From JAFGBM01 sp964610155 (GTDB lineage Bacteria; Actinomycetota; Actinomycetes; Actinomycetales; Demequinaceae), in NCBI GenBank assembly GCA_964610155.1, contig CAZSUY010000002.1, forward strand, positions 81,978-145,977: 64,000 nucleotides of DNA, in the 5' to 3' direction. The translations under genes and the position numbers were made by a program. Under the pieces are notes generated by a model that worked only from the letters and a program-made list of their open reading frames with translations, had not been told where the DNA came from and did not search any database. This document shows positions 14,877-22,874 of the stretch, in pieces. Position 1 is the first letter of the stretch. The number at the start of each line of letters is the position of its first letter.

Positions 14877-17417
14877 ATGCTCCGACTGGCCTGGAGAACC
14901 GTTCGTCACAACCCCAAGAGGCTCATCCTCACCACTATCGCGGTCGTGCTGGCCACCTCGTTCGTCTCCGGCACGTTCGTCCTGACGAACGCCATCCAGA
15001 ACTCCTTCAGCACGATGGCGAAGGAGATCTACGGAGCGACCGATCTCCAGGTCCTCCCCGCCAAGGATGACGAGAACTCTTTCATGAGCATGAACATCCC
15101 GACGTTCGACGACACGTGGGTCGATGAGGTTGCGGCCGTCGAGGGTGTCGAGAGGGTAGCTCCCGTCGTCAGCGGCATGGCAACCCTCATGGGCTCCGAC
15201 GGGAAGCCCAACCTCATGGGCGGGATGATCATCGTCATCGGGTGGAACGGATCCCCCGATCTCGACAACGTCGTCCTCGTCGAGGGGCACGCCCCGCTAA
15301 CGGATACCCAGGTGGTCCTCGACTCGGCATCGGCCGAGAAGGAAGGCTATACAATCGGTGACCGGATCACTTTCCAACGCCTCATGGAATCGGAGAAGTT
15401 CGAGTACACCCTCGTCGGCCTGGTGGAGTTCGGTGAATCCAATTCCATGAACGGCATGATGCTGGCCTACCTCGACTACGACGAGGCTCAGGTGATCGTC
15501 CGGCAGGAGGGTGAGGTCACCAACATCTCGGTGGTGGTCGAGGACGGATACGACCCGGTCGCGGTCCGCGACTCGATCAGGGAGATCCTCCCCTCGGACA
15601 TCCGGGCCGAGCTCGCCATCGACGTCATCAAGGAGATGGACGAGGAGGTCGCCTCGTTCATCAATGTCATCAACATCTTCGTCCTGGTATTCGCCTTCAT
15701 CTCCATCATCGTCGGCGCCCTCCTCATCACGAACACCTTCCAGACGCTCGTCACCCAACGCACCCGGGAACTCGGGCTCTTGAGGGCCATCGCGGCGACC
15801 CCCCAGCAGATACGCATGATGATCCTGCTTGAGGCGCTCATCATCGGTCTCGTCGGCTCCGTCCTTGGCCTCATCGTCGGCTACGGAATGGCTTCGGTGA
15901 TCAAGTTCATCGTTGCGACCGTCATGGGTTTCGGGGCGAACATCGGGGCTCTCACCCTTCCCGCGCCCGCCCTCATCTGGGGCTTTTCCACCGGAATCGG
16001 CACCACCGTCGTCGCCGCCATGCTCCCCGCCATCCGCGCCTCCCGCATCTCCCCCATGGAGGCCCTCCGGGACGAGGCCACCCAGAAGCGCAGGGGGCTA
16101 TCCTCCCGCAGCCTCATCGGGGTGGGATTCTTCGTTGCCGCCTCCGCCGCGGCCCTCTGCGCCTTCTTCCCGCCCAGGTGGCCCAAGGCCGCTTGGGTGG
16201 GCATCGCGACCGCCCTCGCCCTGATCGGCACGATCCTTCTCGTCGCCGCGTTCATCGGCCCCCTCACCACCTGGATACGGCCGGCGTTCAGGAGGGTGTT
16301 CGGGATCAATGGAACGCTCGCGGTGAACAACTCGAAGCGCGAGCCCCGGCGTACGGCCAACACGGCGGGGGCCCTGATCTTCAGCGTCATGCTCCTCGCG
16401 ATGATGACGACCGTCGTCTCCTCGATCAAGACCGTGATCAACGAGATGCTGGTGGGGACCGCCTCGGCGACCTTCATTGTCGGCGGGGATATGGCAACCG
16501 ACACCTTTGCCCCTATCAGCGATGAGGAGCTCGTCTCGATCAGCGCCGTCGACGGCGTGACGGCGGTGCACTTCTATAGCCTCGACATCGTGGAGTTGGA
16601 TGGGAAATCCGTCGAGATCATTCCCATTGACGCGAAGACGGCAGAGGCCGCCTACGTCTACAACGTCGAGCCCTCCTTCTCGACCCTTGATCCCGGAGAA
16701 GTGTTTGTCAGCCCCGCCGTACTCGAGGAGGGCCACGGCATGGGTGACACGCTCACCTTCGTTGGGGTCGACGGGGAACTCGACCTCGTCATAGCGGGCA
16801 CGTACCTCCAGGAGGGGGACCCCAGCTACTGGGTCTCGTGGTCCGATGGGAGGATCCTCCACGAGGGACTATCCCCCATGAACACCATGATCGCGATCGA
16901 GGACGGTGCGGATATCGAGGCAATCCGTGCGGAGATCGAGGCTGCAGTAGTGGACAACCCCCGCCTCAAGGTCGTGACCACCGACGAATACTCCAAGACG
17001 ATGAGCTCAATGCTCGACGGGGTTCTGGCGGCCCTTATGGGGTTGCTGGGGATGGCGCTCGTCATCGGAATCTTCGGTGTGGCGAACACTCTGTTCCTGA
17101 GCGTCGCGGAGCGGACCAGAGAGATCGGGCTCCTCCGGGCCGTCGGCCTCAGCCGAAAGTCCGTTCGCAGGATCATCACCCTCGAGTCGGTGTTCATGTC
17201 GGTCCTCGGTGCATTCTTTGGTTTCATCCTTGGTGTGGCCACGGGAGCGGCCCTCATCAAATCCTTCGATATGTTCGAGGACGTGGGTGTAACCGTCCCC
17301 TGGGTGAGCCTCGTCATCTACACCTTTATCGCCATCATTACGGGCATCCTCGCAGCCATCGTGCCAGCCAAGCGAGCGGCGAAACTCAACATTCTGGAGG
17401 CGGTCACCACCGAATAG
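14877..17417 (+). CDS. Large FtsX/MacB-type ABC permease 3
   Basis: An 846-residue member of the same permease family. The anchor is MLRLAWRTVRHNPKRLILTT. The first extracellular domain (about residues 40-250) is rich in methionine near FMSMNIP and NLMGGMIIV. FtsX block 1 contains RTRELGLLRAIAA and PAIRASRISPMEALRDEA. Central helices, a second extracellular domain and FtsX block 2 (RTREIGLLRAVGLSRKSVRRII) follow, ending KLNILEAVTTE. Together with ATPase 2 it forms the last unit of the cluster. It ends 3 bp from the convergent murB stop codon, so the cluster edge is very tight. Confidence 0.9.
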   Translation: MLRLAWRTVRHNPKRLILTTIAVVLATSFVSGTFVLTNAIQNSFSTMAKEIYGATDLQVLPAKDDENSFMSMNIPTFDDTWVDEVAAVEGVERVAPVVSGMATLMGSDGKPNLMGGMIIVIGWNGSPDLDNVVLVEGHAPLTDTQVVLDSASAEKEGYTIGDRITFQRLMESEKFEYTLVGLVEFGESNSMNGMMLAYLDYDEAQVIVRQEGEVTNISVVVEDGYDPVAVRDSIREILPSDIRAELAIDVIKEMDEEVASFINVINIFVLVFAFISIIVGALLITNTFQTLVTQRTRELGLLRAIAATPQQIRMMILLEALIIGLVGSVLGLIVGYGMASVIKFIVATVMGFGANIGALTLPAPALIWGFSTGIGTTVVAAMLPAIRASRISPMEALRDEATQKRRGLSSRSLIGVGFFVAASAAALCAFFPPRWPKAAWVGIATALALIGTILLVAAFIGPLTTWIRPAFRRVFGINGTLAVNNSKREPRRTANTAGALIFSVMLLAMMTTVVSSIKTVINEMLVGTASATFIVGGDMATDTFAPISDEELVSISAVDGVTAVHFYSLDIVELDGKSVEIIPIDAKTAEAAYVYNVEPSFSTLDPGEVFVSPAVLEEGHGMGDTLTFVGVDGELDLVIAGTYLQEGDPSYWVSWSDGRILHEGLSPMNTMIAIEDGADIEAIRAEIEAAVVDNPRLKVVTTDEYSKTMSSMLDGVLAALMGLLGMALVIGIFGVANTLFLSVAERTREIGLLRAVGLSRKSVRRIITLESVFMSVLGAFFGFILGVATGAALIKSFDMFEDVGVTVPWVSLVIYTFIAIITGILAAIVPAKRAAKLNILEAVTTE

Positions 17418-17420
17418 GGG

Positions 17421-18542
17421 CTACAGCGAGAGGCCGATGAGTATGGGCTCCGGCTCCAACGTCACGCCGTAGGCCTTCCGCACCCCATCACGGATGTGTC
17501 GAGCGAGGTCAAGGATGTCGACCGCCGACGCTTCGCCACGGTTGGTTATGGCAAGCGTGTGCTTGGTAGAGAGCGACACGGGGGAGCCTTCGACCAGGGC
17601 GAACCCCCTGCCGAAGCCCGCGTGCTCGATGAGCCATGCCGCTGAGGTTCTAACCGCCCCGATCTTGACCGCTCCGGCCTTGACCGCCCTGAGGGTTTCC
17701 GCGCCGGTCAGCGGGAAGCGGGGGGCATCCTCGGGCAGGAGCCTCGCCTGGTCAACCGAGAGGACGGGGTTGGTGAAGAACGAGCCGACGCTCCAGGTGT
17801 CGTGATCACTGGGGTCGAGCACCATCCCCTTTGAGCACCGGAGGAGCAGGACCCCCTCCCTCACCCGTGCGAGTTGGGCCCTCTCCCCCACCTCGACACC
17901 GAGGGACTTGGCCAGCTGGCCGTAAAGAACCGGCGCCGAGAGCGCCCCGGACTCCAGACGGAAGGTGACGTCGAGGACGACGAACCTCGGCGTTGGCCGC
18001 CACCGCTTCCCATCCCCGGACTCACCCCGCATCGATCGCTTGAGGAGCGAATCGCGATACGTGAAGCCGCACTCGTCTCGTGGGAGAATCCGAACCCGAT
18101 CCTCGGCCCGATCCCACACCTTCACCGCCGCGATGACCTCAGAGACCTCATGCCCGTATGCCCCGACGTTCTGCACGGGGGTTGCTCCGGTCGAGCCAGG
18201 AATCCCGGAAAGCGCCTCGAGGCCAGCCCACCCCTCCCTGACTGCCCTGGTCACCAACTCGTCCCACGGCATCCCCGCCGCGACCGTGACGTTCACCCCA
18301 CCGCCCGGAGAGTCCTTCACAGAAACGCTCACCCGGAGATCACGTACCACCACACCGGAAAAGCCCTCGTCCGACACGACAATGTTGGAGCCGCCGCCAA
18401 GGACGAGGAGGGAGGCCTCGGAGGCGTCGGCCTCCCGGATGGCCTCGATGAGCCCTTCCTCGGTCGGGGCTTCCACGAGGGCGCCTATCGGGCCACCGAT
18501 CCTAAGGGTCGTGAGGTCGGCGAGACTCTGCCTTGGGCTCAT
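17421..18542 (-). CDS. murB: UDP-N-acetylenolpyruvoylglucosamine reductase
   Basis: Flavoenzyme that reduces UDP-GlcNAc-enolpyruvate to UDP-MurNAc in peptidoglycan synthesis. The 373 residues show the FAD-binding LVLGGGSNIVVSDEG (about residues 46-60), GLEALSGIPGSTGATPVQN, YRDS, the active-site serine segment SVGSFFTNPVL and C-terminal TKHTLAITNRGEA. The reading frame is open far upstream into the MFS gene, but the ATG at 18542 gives a normal start MSPRQSLADLTTLRIGG. That ATG shares one base with the MFS stop codon, so the genes are coupled. murB near rpmG and hadAB is a known actinobacterial arrangement. Confidence 0.94.
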   Translation of the reverse strand: MSPRQSLADLTTLRIGGPIGALVEAPTEEGLIEAIREADASEASLLVLGGGSNIVVSDEGFSGVVVRDLRVSVSVKDSPGGGVNVTVAAGMPWDELVTRAVREGWAGLEALSGIPGSTGATPVQNVGAYGHEVSEVIAAVKVWDRAEDRVRILPRDECGFTYRDSLLKRSMRGESGDGKRWRPTPRFVVLDVTFRLESGALSAPVLYGQLAKSLGVEVGERAQLARVREGVLLLRCSKGMVLDPSDHDTWSVGSFFTNPVLSVDQARLLPEDAPRFPLTGAETLRAVKAGAVKIGAVRTSAAWLIEHAGFGRGFALVEGSPVSLSTKHTLAITNRGEASAVDILDLARHIRDGVRKAYGVTLEPEPILIGLSL

Positions 18543-19891
18543 CACACCAGAGTAGTGCCGGTGTCCGAAGGAGAGACGGCGATAGCGGTCCCGGCTTCGT
18601 CTATCCGTCCGGCTTCGTCTATCCGTCCGGCTTCGTCTACCCGCCGGCCACCAAGGCGGCTCCTCAGTCGGGTAAACATCCGCTCGTCCCTCCGGACCGC
18701 ACGCGCAAGCGTCAGCGTAATCAAGGAACCCAGGATGACCACCAAGAGGGCGTGCCGGGTGGATGTGGCCTCCGCCAGGTGCCCGATGATCGGGGGGATC
18801 GCGAGGCCTGCCACGGTAGCGAACGACGAGACGGCCGCTACCCTGGCCGCCGCCCTCTTGGGCTCGTCCGCGGCGGCCGTAAATCCGATCGGTATACCGA
18901 GGGCGGCCCCCATCCCCCAGAACACAAGGGCGACGGGCACGAGCCAGAACGTTGGCGTGAAGGCGAAGATCAAGATCCCCACGATGGTGGAAATGGCCGA
19001 AGCCCGGAGCATCGCGACGCGACCGTAGCGTTCGAGCAGGCGGGTACCCAACGACCGAAATACCAGCATGGTCATGACGAAAACCCAATACATAGCGTCG
19101 CCGGTGCTCTCGCGCTTCCCAAAATCGTCGACACCGGATATCGCGACCCACTGCGAGGCCGCTCCCTCGGTCATCGCCGCCGCGAACACGATCGCTCCGA
19201 TCATGAGGACACGACGATCCCGGAACTCGGCCTTCGCGACAGCAAAGGGGCCCCCCAAACCCATTCCCTCCGATTTGACCGGCCTGCCGTCGATCACCGC
19301 CATGGGGATGACGGCCAGCCGCACGACCATGAGAGTGAGGGCGACACTGGCGAAGTGCCAGATCGGTTCCACACCGAGGTGGGAGAACAACCACCCCATC
19401 GCGAGCCCAAGAGACATGCCCACCGAGAACGCCGCGTGAAACTGGGGCATGACCTTGCGCTTCATATAGCGCTCGACCGCGGCGGCCTCGGCGTTCATGG
19501 AAACGTTCGTGAAGGCGAAGCTGAAAGCCGCGAAGAACTGGCTCACCGCGAAGAGCGCGGGAAGGCCGACAAGGGAGGCGCCCCCAAGCCCCAGAAAAAA
19601 GAACGTGTACGTCAGGGTCGACCAGAACAGGAGGGAGCGGGTGCCGAAACGCGCGGCGGCCCACCCGGTCAGCAGGAGCGCAACGAGCGCACCACCGGCG
19701 CCGAAGATGAGGACGGTGGCGAGTTGTCCCTTGTTCACTCCCAGGTCGTCGCGAATCGTGGGAAGGCGAGAGAGGAGGGTAGCGAGCATGACTCCCATGG
19801 ACAGGAAGAGCACCAGGACGCCACGTCGGGCGTGGGCGATTCGGTCGGCATCGGGGGCCGTGGTGGATCGATACCGGGGCGCGACTGCCAT
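18542..19891 (-). CDS. MFS transporter, YbjJ-like
   Basis: A 449-residue major facilitator protein with about twelve hydrophobic segments. Segment 1 (VLVLFLSMGVMLATLLSRLP) is followed by a modified loop motif, and FAFTNVSMNAEAAAVER resembles the YbjJ-type subfamily. The substrate cannot be predicted. The ATG at 19891, preceded by AGGGA, was preferred over a TTG two codons upstream. The cytoplasmic C-terminus carries three copies of a six-residue DEAGRI-type unit encoded by an 18-bp DNA repeat. It lies 9 bp after the hadB-like gene and is coupled to murB, so it shares their operon although a functional link is not obvious. Confidence 0.85.
   Translation of the reverse strand: MAVAPRYRSTTAPDADRIAHARRGVLVLFLSMGVMLATLLSRLPTIRDDLGVNKGQLATVLIFGAGGALVALLLTGWAAARFGTRSLLFWSTLTYTFFFLGLGGASLVGLPALFAVSQFFAAFSFAFTNVSMNAEAAAVERYMKRKVMPQFHAAFSVGMSLGLAMGWLFSHLGVEPIWHFASVALTLMVVRLAVIPMAVIDGRPVKSEGMGLGGPFAVAKAEFRDRRVLMIGAIVFAAAMTEGAASQWVAISGVDDFGKRESTGDAMYWVFVMTMLVFRSLGTRLLERYGRVAMLRASAISTIVGILIFAFTPTFWLVPVALVFWGMGAALGIPIGFTAAADEPKRAAARVAAVSSFATVAGLAIPPIIGHLAEATSTRHALLVVILGSLITLTLARAVRRDERMFTRLRSRLGGRRVDEAGRIDEAGRIDEAGTAIAVSPSDTGTTLV
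18591..18644. repeat. Three tandem copies of an 18-bp unit
   Basis: The unit CCGGCTTCGTCTATCCGT occurs at 18591, 18609 and (with two or three changes) 18627. It lies in frame in the 3' end of the MFS gene, encoding a repeated DEAGRI element in the cytoplasmic tail. Copy number could vary by slippage without breaking the frame. Confidence 0.9.
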
Positions 19892-19900
19892 CGTCAATCC

Positions 19901-20329
19901 CTACCCACAGGCGACGACGGCCTGCGCCTTGCCTAGCACCTTCTGTCCGTCAACCTCCACCGCGAGGTCGATACGCGCCGTCTTGGCCTCCTCGTCAAGA
20001 GCTCCGACCGTCGCCGTCACGCTGACGATGGCTTCACCCGGGTTCGGCACCGGGACCGGGCGGGAGAAACGCACCTGGTAATCGACGACGTTCCCGGCCC
20101 CGGCCCACTCCTCGACGACGGATGCCGCCTGGCCCATGGTGAACATTCCATGGGCGATGACACCGGGAAGCCCGACAGAAACGGCAAAGACGTCGTTGTA
20201 GTGGATGGGATTGAAATCTCCGGAGGCACCGGCGTAGCGGACGAGGCTGTCCCGGGTGACGCGAACCTCGCGGGTAGCGATCGCGTCGCCGACGGCGAGG
20301 ACAGAGAAGGCAGGGCGAGTGGCGGGCAT
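19901..20329 (-). CDS. MaoC-family (R)-hydratase, HadB-like
   Basis: Hot-dog-fold enoyl hydratase/dehydratase of 142 residues. The hydratase-2 motif GDFNPIHYND supplies the catalytic aspartate and histidine, and PGVIAHGMFTMG follows as in MaoC enzymes. With the preceding gene it forms a HadA-HadB-like pair; in mycobacteria HadAB dehydrates 3-hydroxyacyl-ACP in fatty-acid elongation. Here the substrate could be a general 3-hydroxyacyl-CoA or -ACP. Its ATG overlaps the stop of the hadA-like gene (ATGA). The position after rpmG and before murB is conserved in actinobacteria as I recall. Confidence 0.88.
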   Translation of the reverse strand: MPATRPAFSVLAVGDAIATREVRVTRDSLVRYAGASGDFNPIHYNDVFAVSVGLPGVIAHGMFTMGQAASVVEEWAGAGNVVDYQVRFSRPVPVPNPGEAIVSVTATVGALDEEAKTARIDLAVEVDGQKVLGKAQAVVACG

Positions 20330-20775
20330 CAGGCGTCCTCCCTCACGGCGAGGGTGGAGGCCACCGTCGAGACGGGGGCTCCAGTAGCGTCCTTCAGTTC
20401 GGCGCGCGTCTTCACCATGGAGATGCCAGCGCGCTGTGTGACGCTTTCTATGTGGATCACGGTCTCGATGACGTCCCCGGCGACGATGGGCCGGTGATGC
20501 GTGAAACGTTCCTCGGCGTGGACGACCTTGGAGAAGTCGACCCCCACCTCTGGATCGACGATCACATGAAACTCCGAGCGCTGGGCGATCACGGCGGCGA
20601 AGGTGTCAGGGGCCACCAGGTCTTTGAAACCCGCGGCCGTGGCGGCCTCGACCGAACGGTGCTCGGTCGCTCGTGCATCCACCGCATCGGCAAACTCACG
20701 GATCTTCACCCGCGATACCTCGTAGCGCTCGTAGGGGCCATACATCCGGCCCACCGCGCCAGCGTTGACTGGCAT
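20329..20775 (-). CDS. MaoC-like dehydratase N-terminal domain protein, HadA-like
   Basis: Non-catalytic or substrate-binding partner of the HadB-like hydratase. The 148 residues form a single hot-dog domain of the FAS1/HadA type and lack the D-x4-H catalytic motif seen in the partner. The region FTHHRPIVAGDVIETVIHIE is characteristic. A longer open frame runs upstream across rpmG and into a tRNA and is rejected; the ATG at 20775 lies 13 bp after the rpmG stop. It overlaps the HadB-like gene by one base. A heterodimer of the two products is inferred from the mycobacterial HadAB example. Confidence 0.87.
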   Translation of the reverse strand: MPVNAGAVGRMYGPYERYEVSRVKIREFADAVDARATEHRSVEAATAAGFKDLVAPDTFAAVIAQRSEFHVIVDPEVGVDFSKVVHAEERFTHHRPIVAGDVIETVIHIESVTQRAGISMVKTRAELKDATGAPVSTVASTLAVREDA

Positions 20776-20788
20776 GCCGCTCAGATCA

Positions 20789-20959
20789 CTAGCGGGTCTC
20801 GCGGTGAGGGGTGTGCTTGCCACAGCGTGGGCAGAACTTCGCGAGTTCGAGCCGGTCGGGGTCGTTTCGACGATTCTTCTTCGTGATGTAGTTCCGCTCC
20901 TTGCACTCCGTGCACGCGAGCGTGATCTTGGGGCGTACGTCCGTCGTCTTGCTAGCCAC
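20789..20959 (-). CDS. rpmG: 50S ribosomal protein L33
   Basis: A 56-residue ribosomal protein bL33 of the zinc-binding (C+) type. Cysteines C16/C19 and C43/C46 form two CxxC knuckles around the basic ERNYITKKNRRN core. The start is GTG at 20959, with a plausible GAGAAGACA ribosome-binding region upstream. The gene lies 44 bp after tRNA-Met and 13 bp before the HadA-like gene, as in the mycobacterial rpmG2-hadA neighbourhood. Confidence 0.95.
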   Translation of the reverse strand: MASKTTDVRPKITLACTECKERNYITKKNRRNDPDRLELAKFCPRCGKHTPHRETR

Positions 20960-21003
20960 TGTCTTCTCCTCTGCGCGCGTTGGCCGCGCCTGGTTGTCCT
21001 ACG

Positions 21004-21077
21004 TAGCGAGGGCGGGACTTGAACCCGCGACCCCACGATTATGAGTCGTGTGCTCTAACCACCTGAGCTACCCCGCC
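21004..21077 (-). tRNA. tRNA-Met (anticodon CAT, elongator type)
   Basis: A 74-nt tRNA on the minus strand with anticodon CAT in a CTCATAA loop. The acceptor arms GGCGGGG and CCTCGCT pair with G-U wobbles at positions 1:72 and 5:68. The 1:72 position and the lack of three G-C pairs below the anticodon argue for an elongator rather than an initiator. CCA is not encoded. Confidence 0.93.
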
Positions 21078-21113
21078 GGGGAAGTGACTACCCTACCAAG
21101 GGAATCACCTCCG

Positions 21114-21186
21114 AGCCCCGACAGGGAATCGAACCCTGGACCTTCTCCTTACCATGGAGACGCTCTACCGACTGAGCTATCGGGGC
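21114..21186 (-). tRNA. tRNA-Thr (anticodon GGT)
   Basis: A 73-nt tRNA on the minus strand. The acceptor arms GCCCCGA/TCGGGGC are perfect, the T-arm contains GGTTCGATTCC, and the anticodon stem TCTCC/GGAGA encloses ATGGTAA with anticodon GGT. It lies 36 bp upstream of tRNA-Met. Confidence 0.95.
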
Positions 21187-21196
21187 AAGCCGGATC

Positions 21197-21226
21197 AGCA
21201 TACCGGCCTTCGAGGAGCCAGGTGAA
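21197..21226 (-). promoter_or_regulatory. Candidate promoter of the tRNA-Thr-tRNA-Met-rpmG unit
   Basis: On the minus strand TTCACC (21221-21226), an 18-bp spacer and TATGCT (21197-21202) place the start of transcription a few bases upstream of tRNA-Thr. The layout fits a constitutive stable-RNA promoter. Confidence 0.45.
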
Positions 21227-21280
21227 ATCCACTGTCCAAGCTCGCGGGAGAGACTGGGATCAAGCATCAAACCGGTTCAG

Positions 21281-21364
21281 TGGTGGCAGGTGAGGGATTC
21301 GAACCCCCGAAGCTTGCGCAACTGATTTACAGTCAGCTCCCTTTGGCCACTCGGGTAACCTGCC
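21281..21364 (-). tRNA. tRNA-Tyr (anticodon GTA)
   Basis: A class II tRNA on the minus strand with a long variable arm. The acceptor arms GGCAGGT/ACCTGCC are perfect, the anticodon is GTA in CTGTAAA, and the discriminator is A. Unlike the other tRNAs in this window it has an encoded 3' CCA (21281-21283). Confidence 0.95.
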
Positions 21365-21444
21365 ATGCGTTATGGACGCCATGGAAGGATAGCAACAAAC
21401 GGGACCTCACCGCTAAGGGGGTCCCATGAAGACAGGGAGGCAAC

Positions 21445-21936
21445 ATGGCCGGGGACTCGTCATTCGACGTCGTCAGCAAGGTGGACCGCCAGGAGGTTGA
21501 GAACGCCCTCAACCAGGCAGCCAAAGAGATAGCCCAGCGGTACGACTTCAAGGGGGTCGGCGCCTCGATCGAGTTATCGGGCGAGGGAATCCTAATGAAG
21601 GCAAGCTCCGAGGAACGGGTCAAGGCCGTGCTCGATGTCTTCATCTCGAAGCTCGCCAAACGGGGGGTCTCGCTCAAGGCCCTCAAGCACGACGCCCCCC
21701 AGCCTTCCGGCAAGGAGTACCGCATATCGGCGACGCTCCAGGAGGGCATCCCGCAGGATGTCGCTAAGAAGCTCACAAGCCTCATCCGCGACCGTGCCCC
21801 CAAGATGGTGAAGGCCAATATCCAGGGAGACGAGCTCCGCGTCTCGAGCAAGAGCCGGGATGACCTTCAGGAGACGATCGCCCTACTCAAGGGTGCCGAC
21901 ATCGACGTGGCCCTCCAATTCGTCAACTATCGCTAA
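21445..21936 (+). CDS. yajQ: YajQ/DUF520 family nucleotide-binding protein
   Basis: A 163-residue YajQ protein, which in some bacteria binds cyclic di-GMP and in others has been linked to phage or RNA functions; its role here is unknown. The family start SSFDVVSKVDRQEVENAL, the QRYDFKG segment and the C-terminal DLQETIALLK...LQFVNYR are all present. The ATG is preceded by GGGAGG. It is transcribed divergently from the tRNA-rpmG unit and ends with a 4-bp convergent overlap with htpX. yajQ near htpX also occurs in M. tuberculosis (Rv0566c and Rv0563). Confidence 0.93.
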   Translation: MAGDSSFDVVSKVDRQEVENALNQAAKEIAQRYDFKGVGASIELSGEGILMKASSEERVKAVLDVFISKLAKRGVSLKALKHDAPQPSGKEYRISATLQEGIPQDVAKKLTSLIRDRAPKMVKANIQGDELRVSSKSRDDLQETIALLKGADIDVALQFVNYR

Positions 21937-22808
21937 CGGGCGGTTCCGTACTCTCCCGCCATATCCTCGAGCCGGGAGATCCGGTCCTCCATGGGCGGAT
22001 GGGTGGCGAACAGGCGCGTCAGCCCACCCCCGCTGAAGGGGTTGGCGATCATGAGGTGGGAGACATTCTGAAGCTGGTTCGTGGCCTGAAGGGGGCGCGC
22101 GGCGACGCCTTCGTCGAGTTTGCGTAGGGCGTTCGCGAGGGAGAGGGGGTCGCCCGTCAGGCGGGCTCCATCCTCGTCGGCGTCGTATTCGCGTGTCCGG
22201 GTGATGGCAAGTCGGATAAGGGATGCGGCGATCGGAGCGAGGATGAGCATGCCCAGCATGACGAGGGGGTTGGCGTTGCGGCGGCTTCCCCCGCCGAAGG
22301 CCCCTGCGAAGTACATCATCTGAGCCGCCATGGTGATCATCCCGGCGAATGCGGCGGCGACCGAGCCGATGAGGATGTCGCGGTTGTACACGTGCATCAA
22401 CTCATGCCCGAGGACGCCGCGGAGCTCCCGCTCACTTAGTAGGCCCAGGATCCCCTCCGTGCAGCACACCGCCGCCTTCTTGGGGCTCCTCCCCGTCGCG
22501 AAGGCGTTCGGCGCCTCGGTGGGAGACACATAGAGCCTCGGCATCGGTTGCCTTGCCTCTTCCGAAAGTTGACGCACAATCCGATACATCGCGGGCTGCT
22601 CGACCTCGGTCACAGGCCGGGCGGCCATGGCCTTGATGGCGAGCTTGTCCGAGTTCCAATAGCCGATGCCCGTCATGAGAAGGCTGATCGCGCCAAAAAC
22701 CCAAAGATACTTGCCGTCCCCGATGACCGCACCAAGCCCAAGCATGAGCACCCACAGGCCCACGAAGAGGCCCATGGTCTTCATCCCGTTGAAGTACTTT
22801 CTCCTCAT
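21933..22808 (-). CDS. htpX: Membrane zinc metalloprotease HtpX
   Basis: M48-family protease that degrades damaged membrane proteins. The 291 residues contain two N-terminal membrane helices (about 11-30 and 34-50), the zinc motif HELMH (H135, E136, H139) in RGVLGHELMHVYNRD, two further helices (about 148-170 and 180-200) and the third ligand region REYDADEDGA. The ATG at 22808, preceded by GGAGG at 5 nt, was chosen over a start six codons upstream. The last four bases overlap the convergent yajQ stop. Confidence 0.95.
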   Translation of the reverse strand: MRRKYFNGMKTMGLFVGLWVLMLGLGAVIGDGKYLWVFGAISLLMTGIGYWNSDKLAIKAMAARPVTEVEQPAMYRIVRQLSEEARQPMPRLYVSPTEAPNAFATGRSPKKAAVCCTEGILGLLSERELRGVLGHELMHVYNRDILIGSVAAAFAGMITMAAQMMYFAGAFGGGSRRNANPLVMLGMLILAPIAASLIRLAITRTREYDADEDGARLTGDPLSLANALRKLDEGVAARPLQATNQLQNVSHLMIANPFSGGGLTRLFATHPPMEDRISRLEDMAGEYGTAR

Positions 22809-22874
22809 CTCGCCTCCAGATCTCAAACGCGCGACAACACAACGCCGTTCCAGTATCGTATGCCCGACTAAAAC

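Noticed and set aside
5872..17417. Exporter/two-component cluster as a new antiphage or toxin system
   Set aside because: All components belong to known ABC-exporter and two-component families; nothing in the window points to defence or toxin function beyond a plausible envelope-stress or peptide-resistance role.
18543..19664. Long upstream extension of the murB reading frame
   Set aside because: It runs antiparallel in composition to no known domain and lies inside the MFS gene. MurB homology starts at the ATG at 18542.
18533..19936. 467-codon open frame antisense to the MFS gene
   Set aside because: Low-complexity His/Gly/Glu/Arg shadow with no motif; the minus-strand MFS protein has clear membrane helices.
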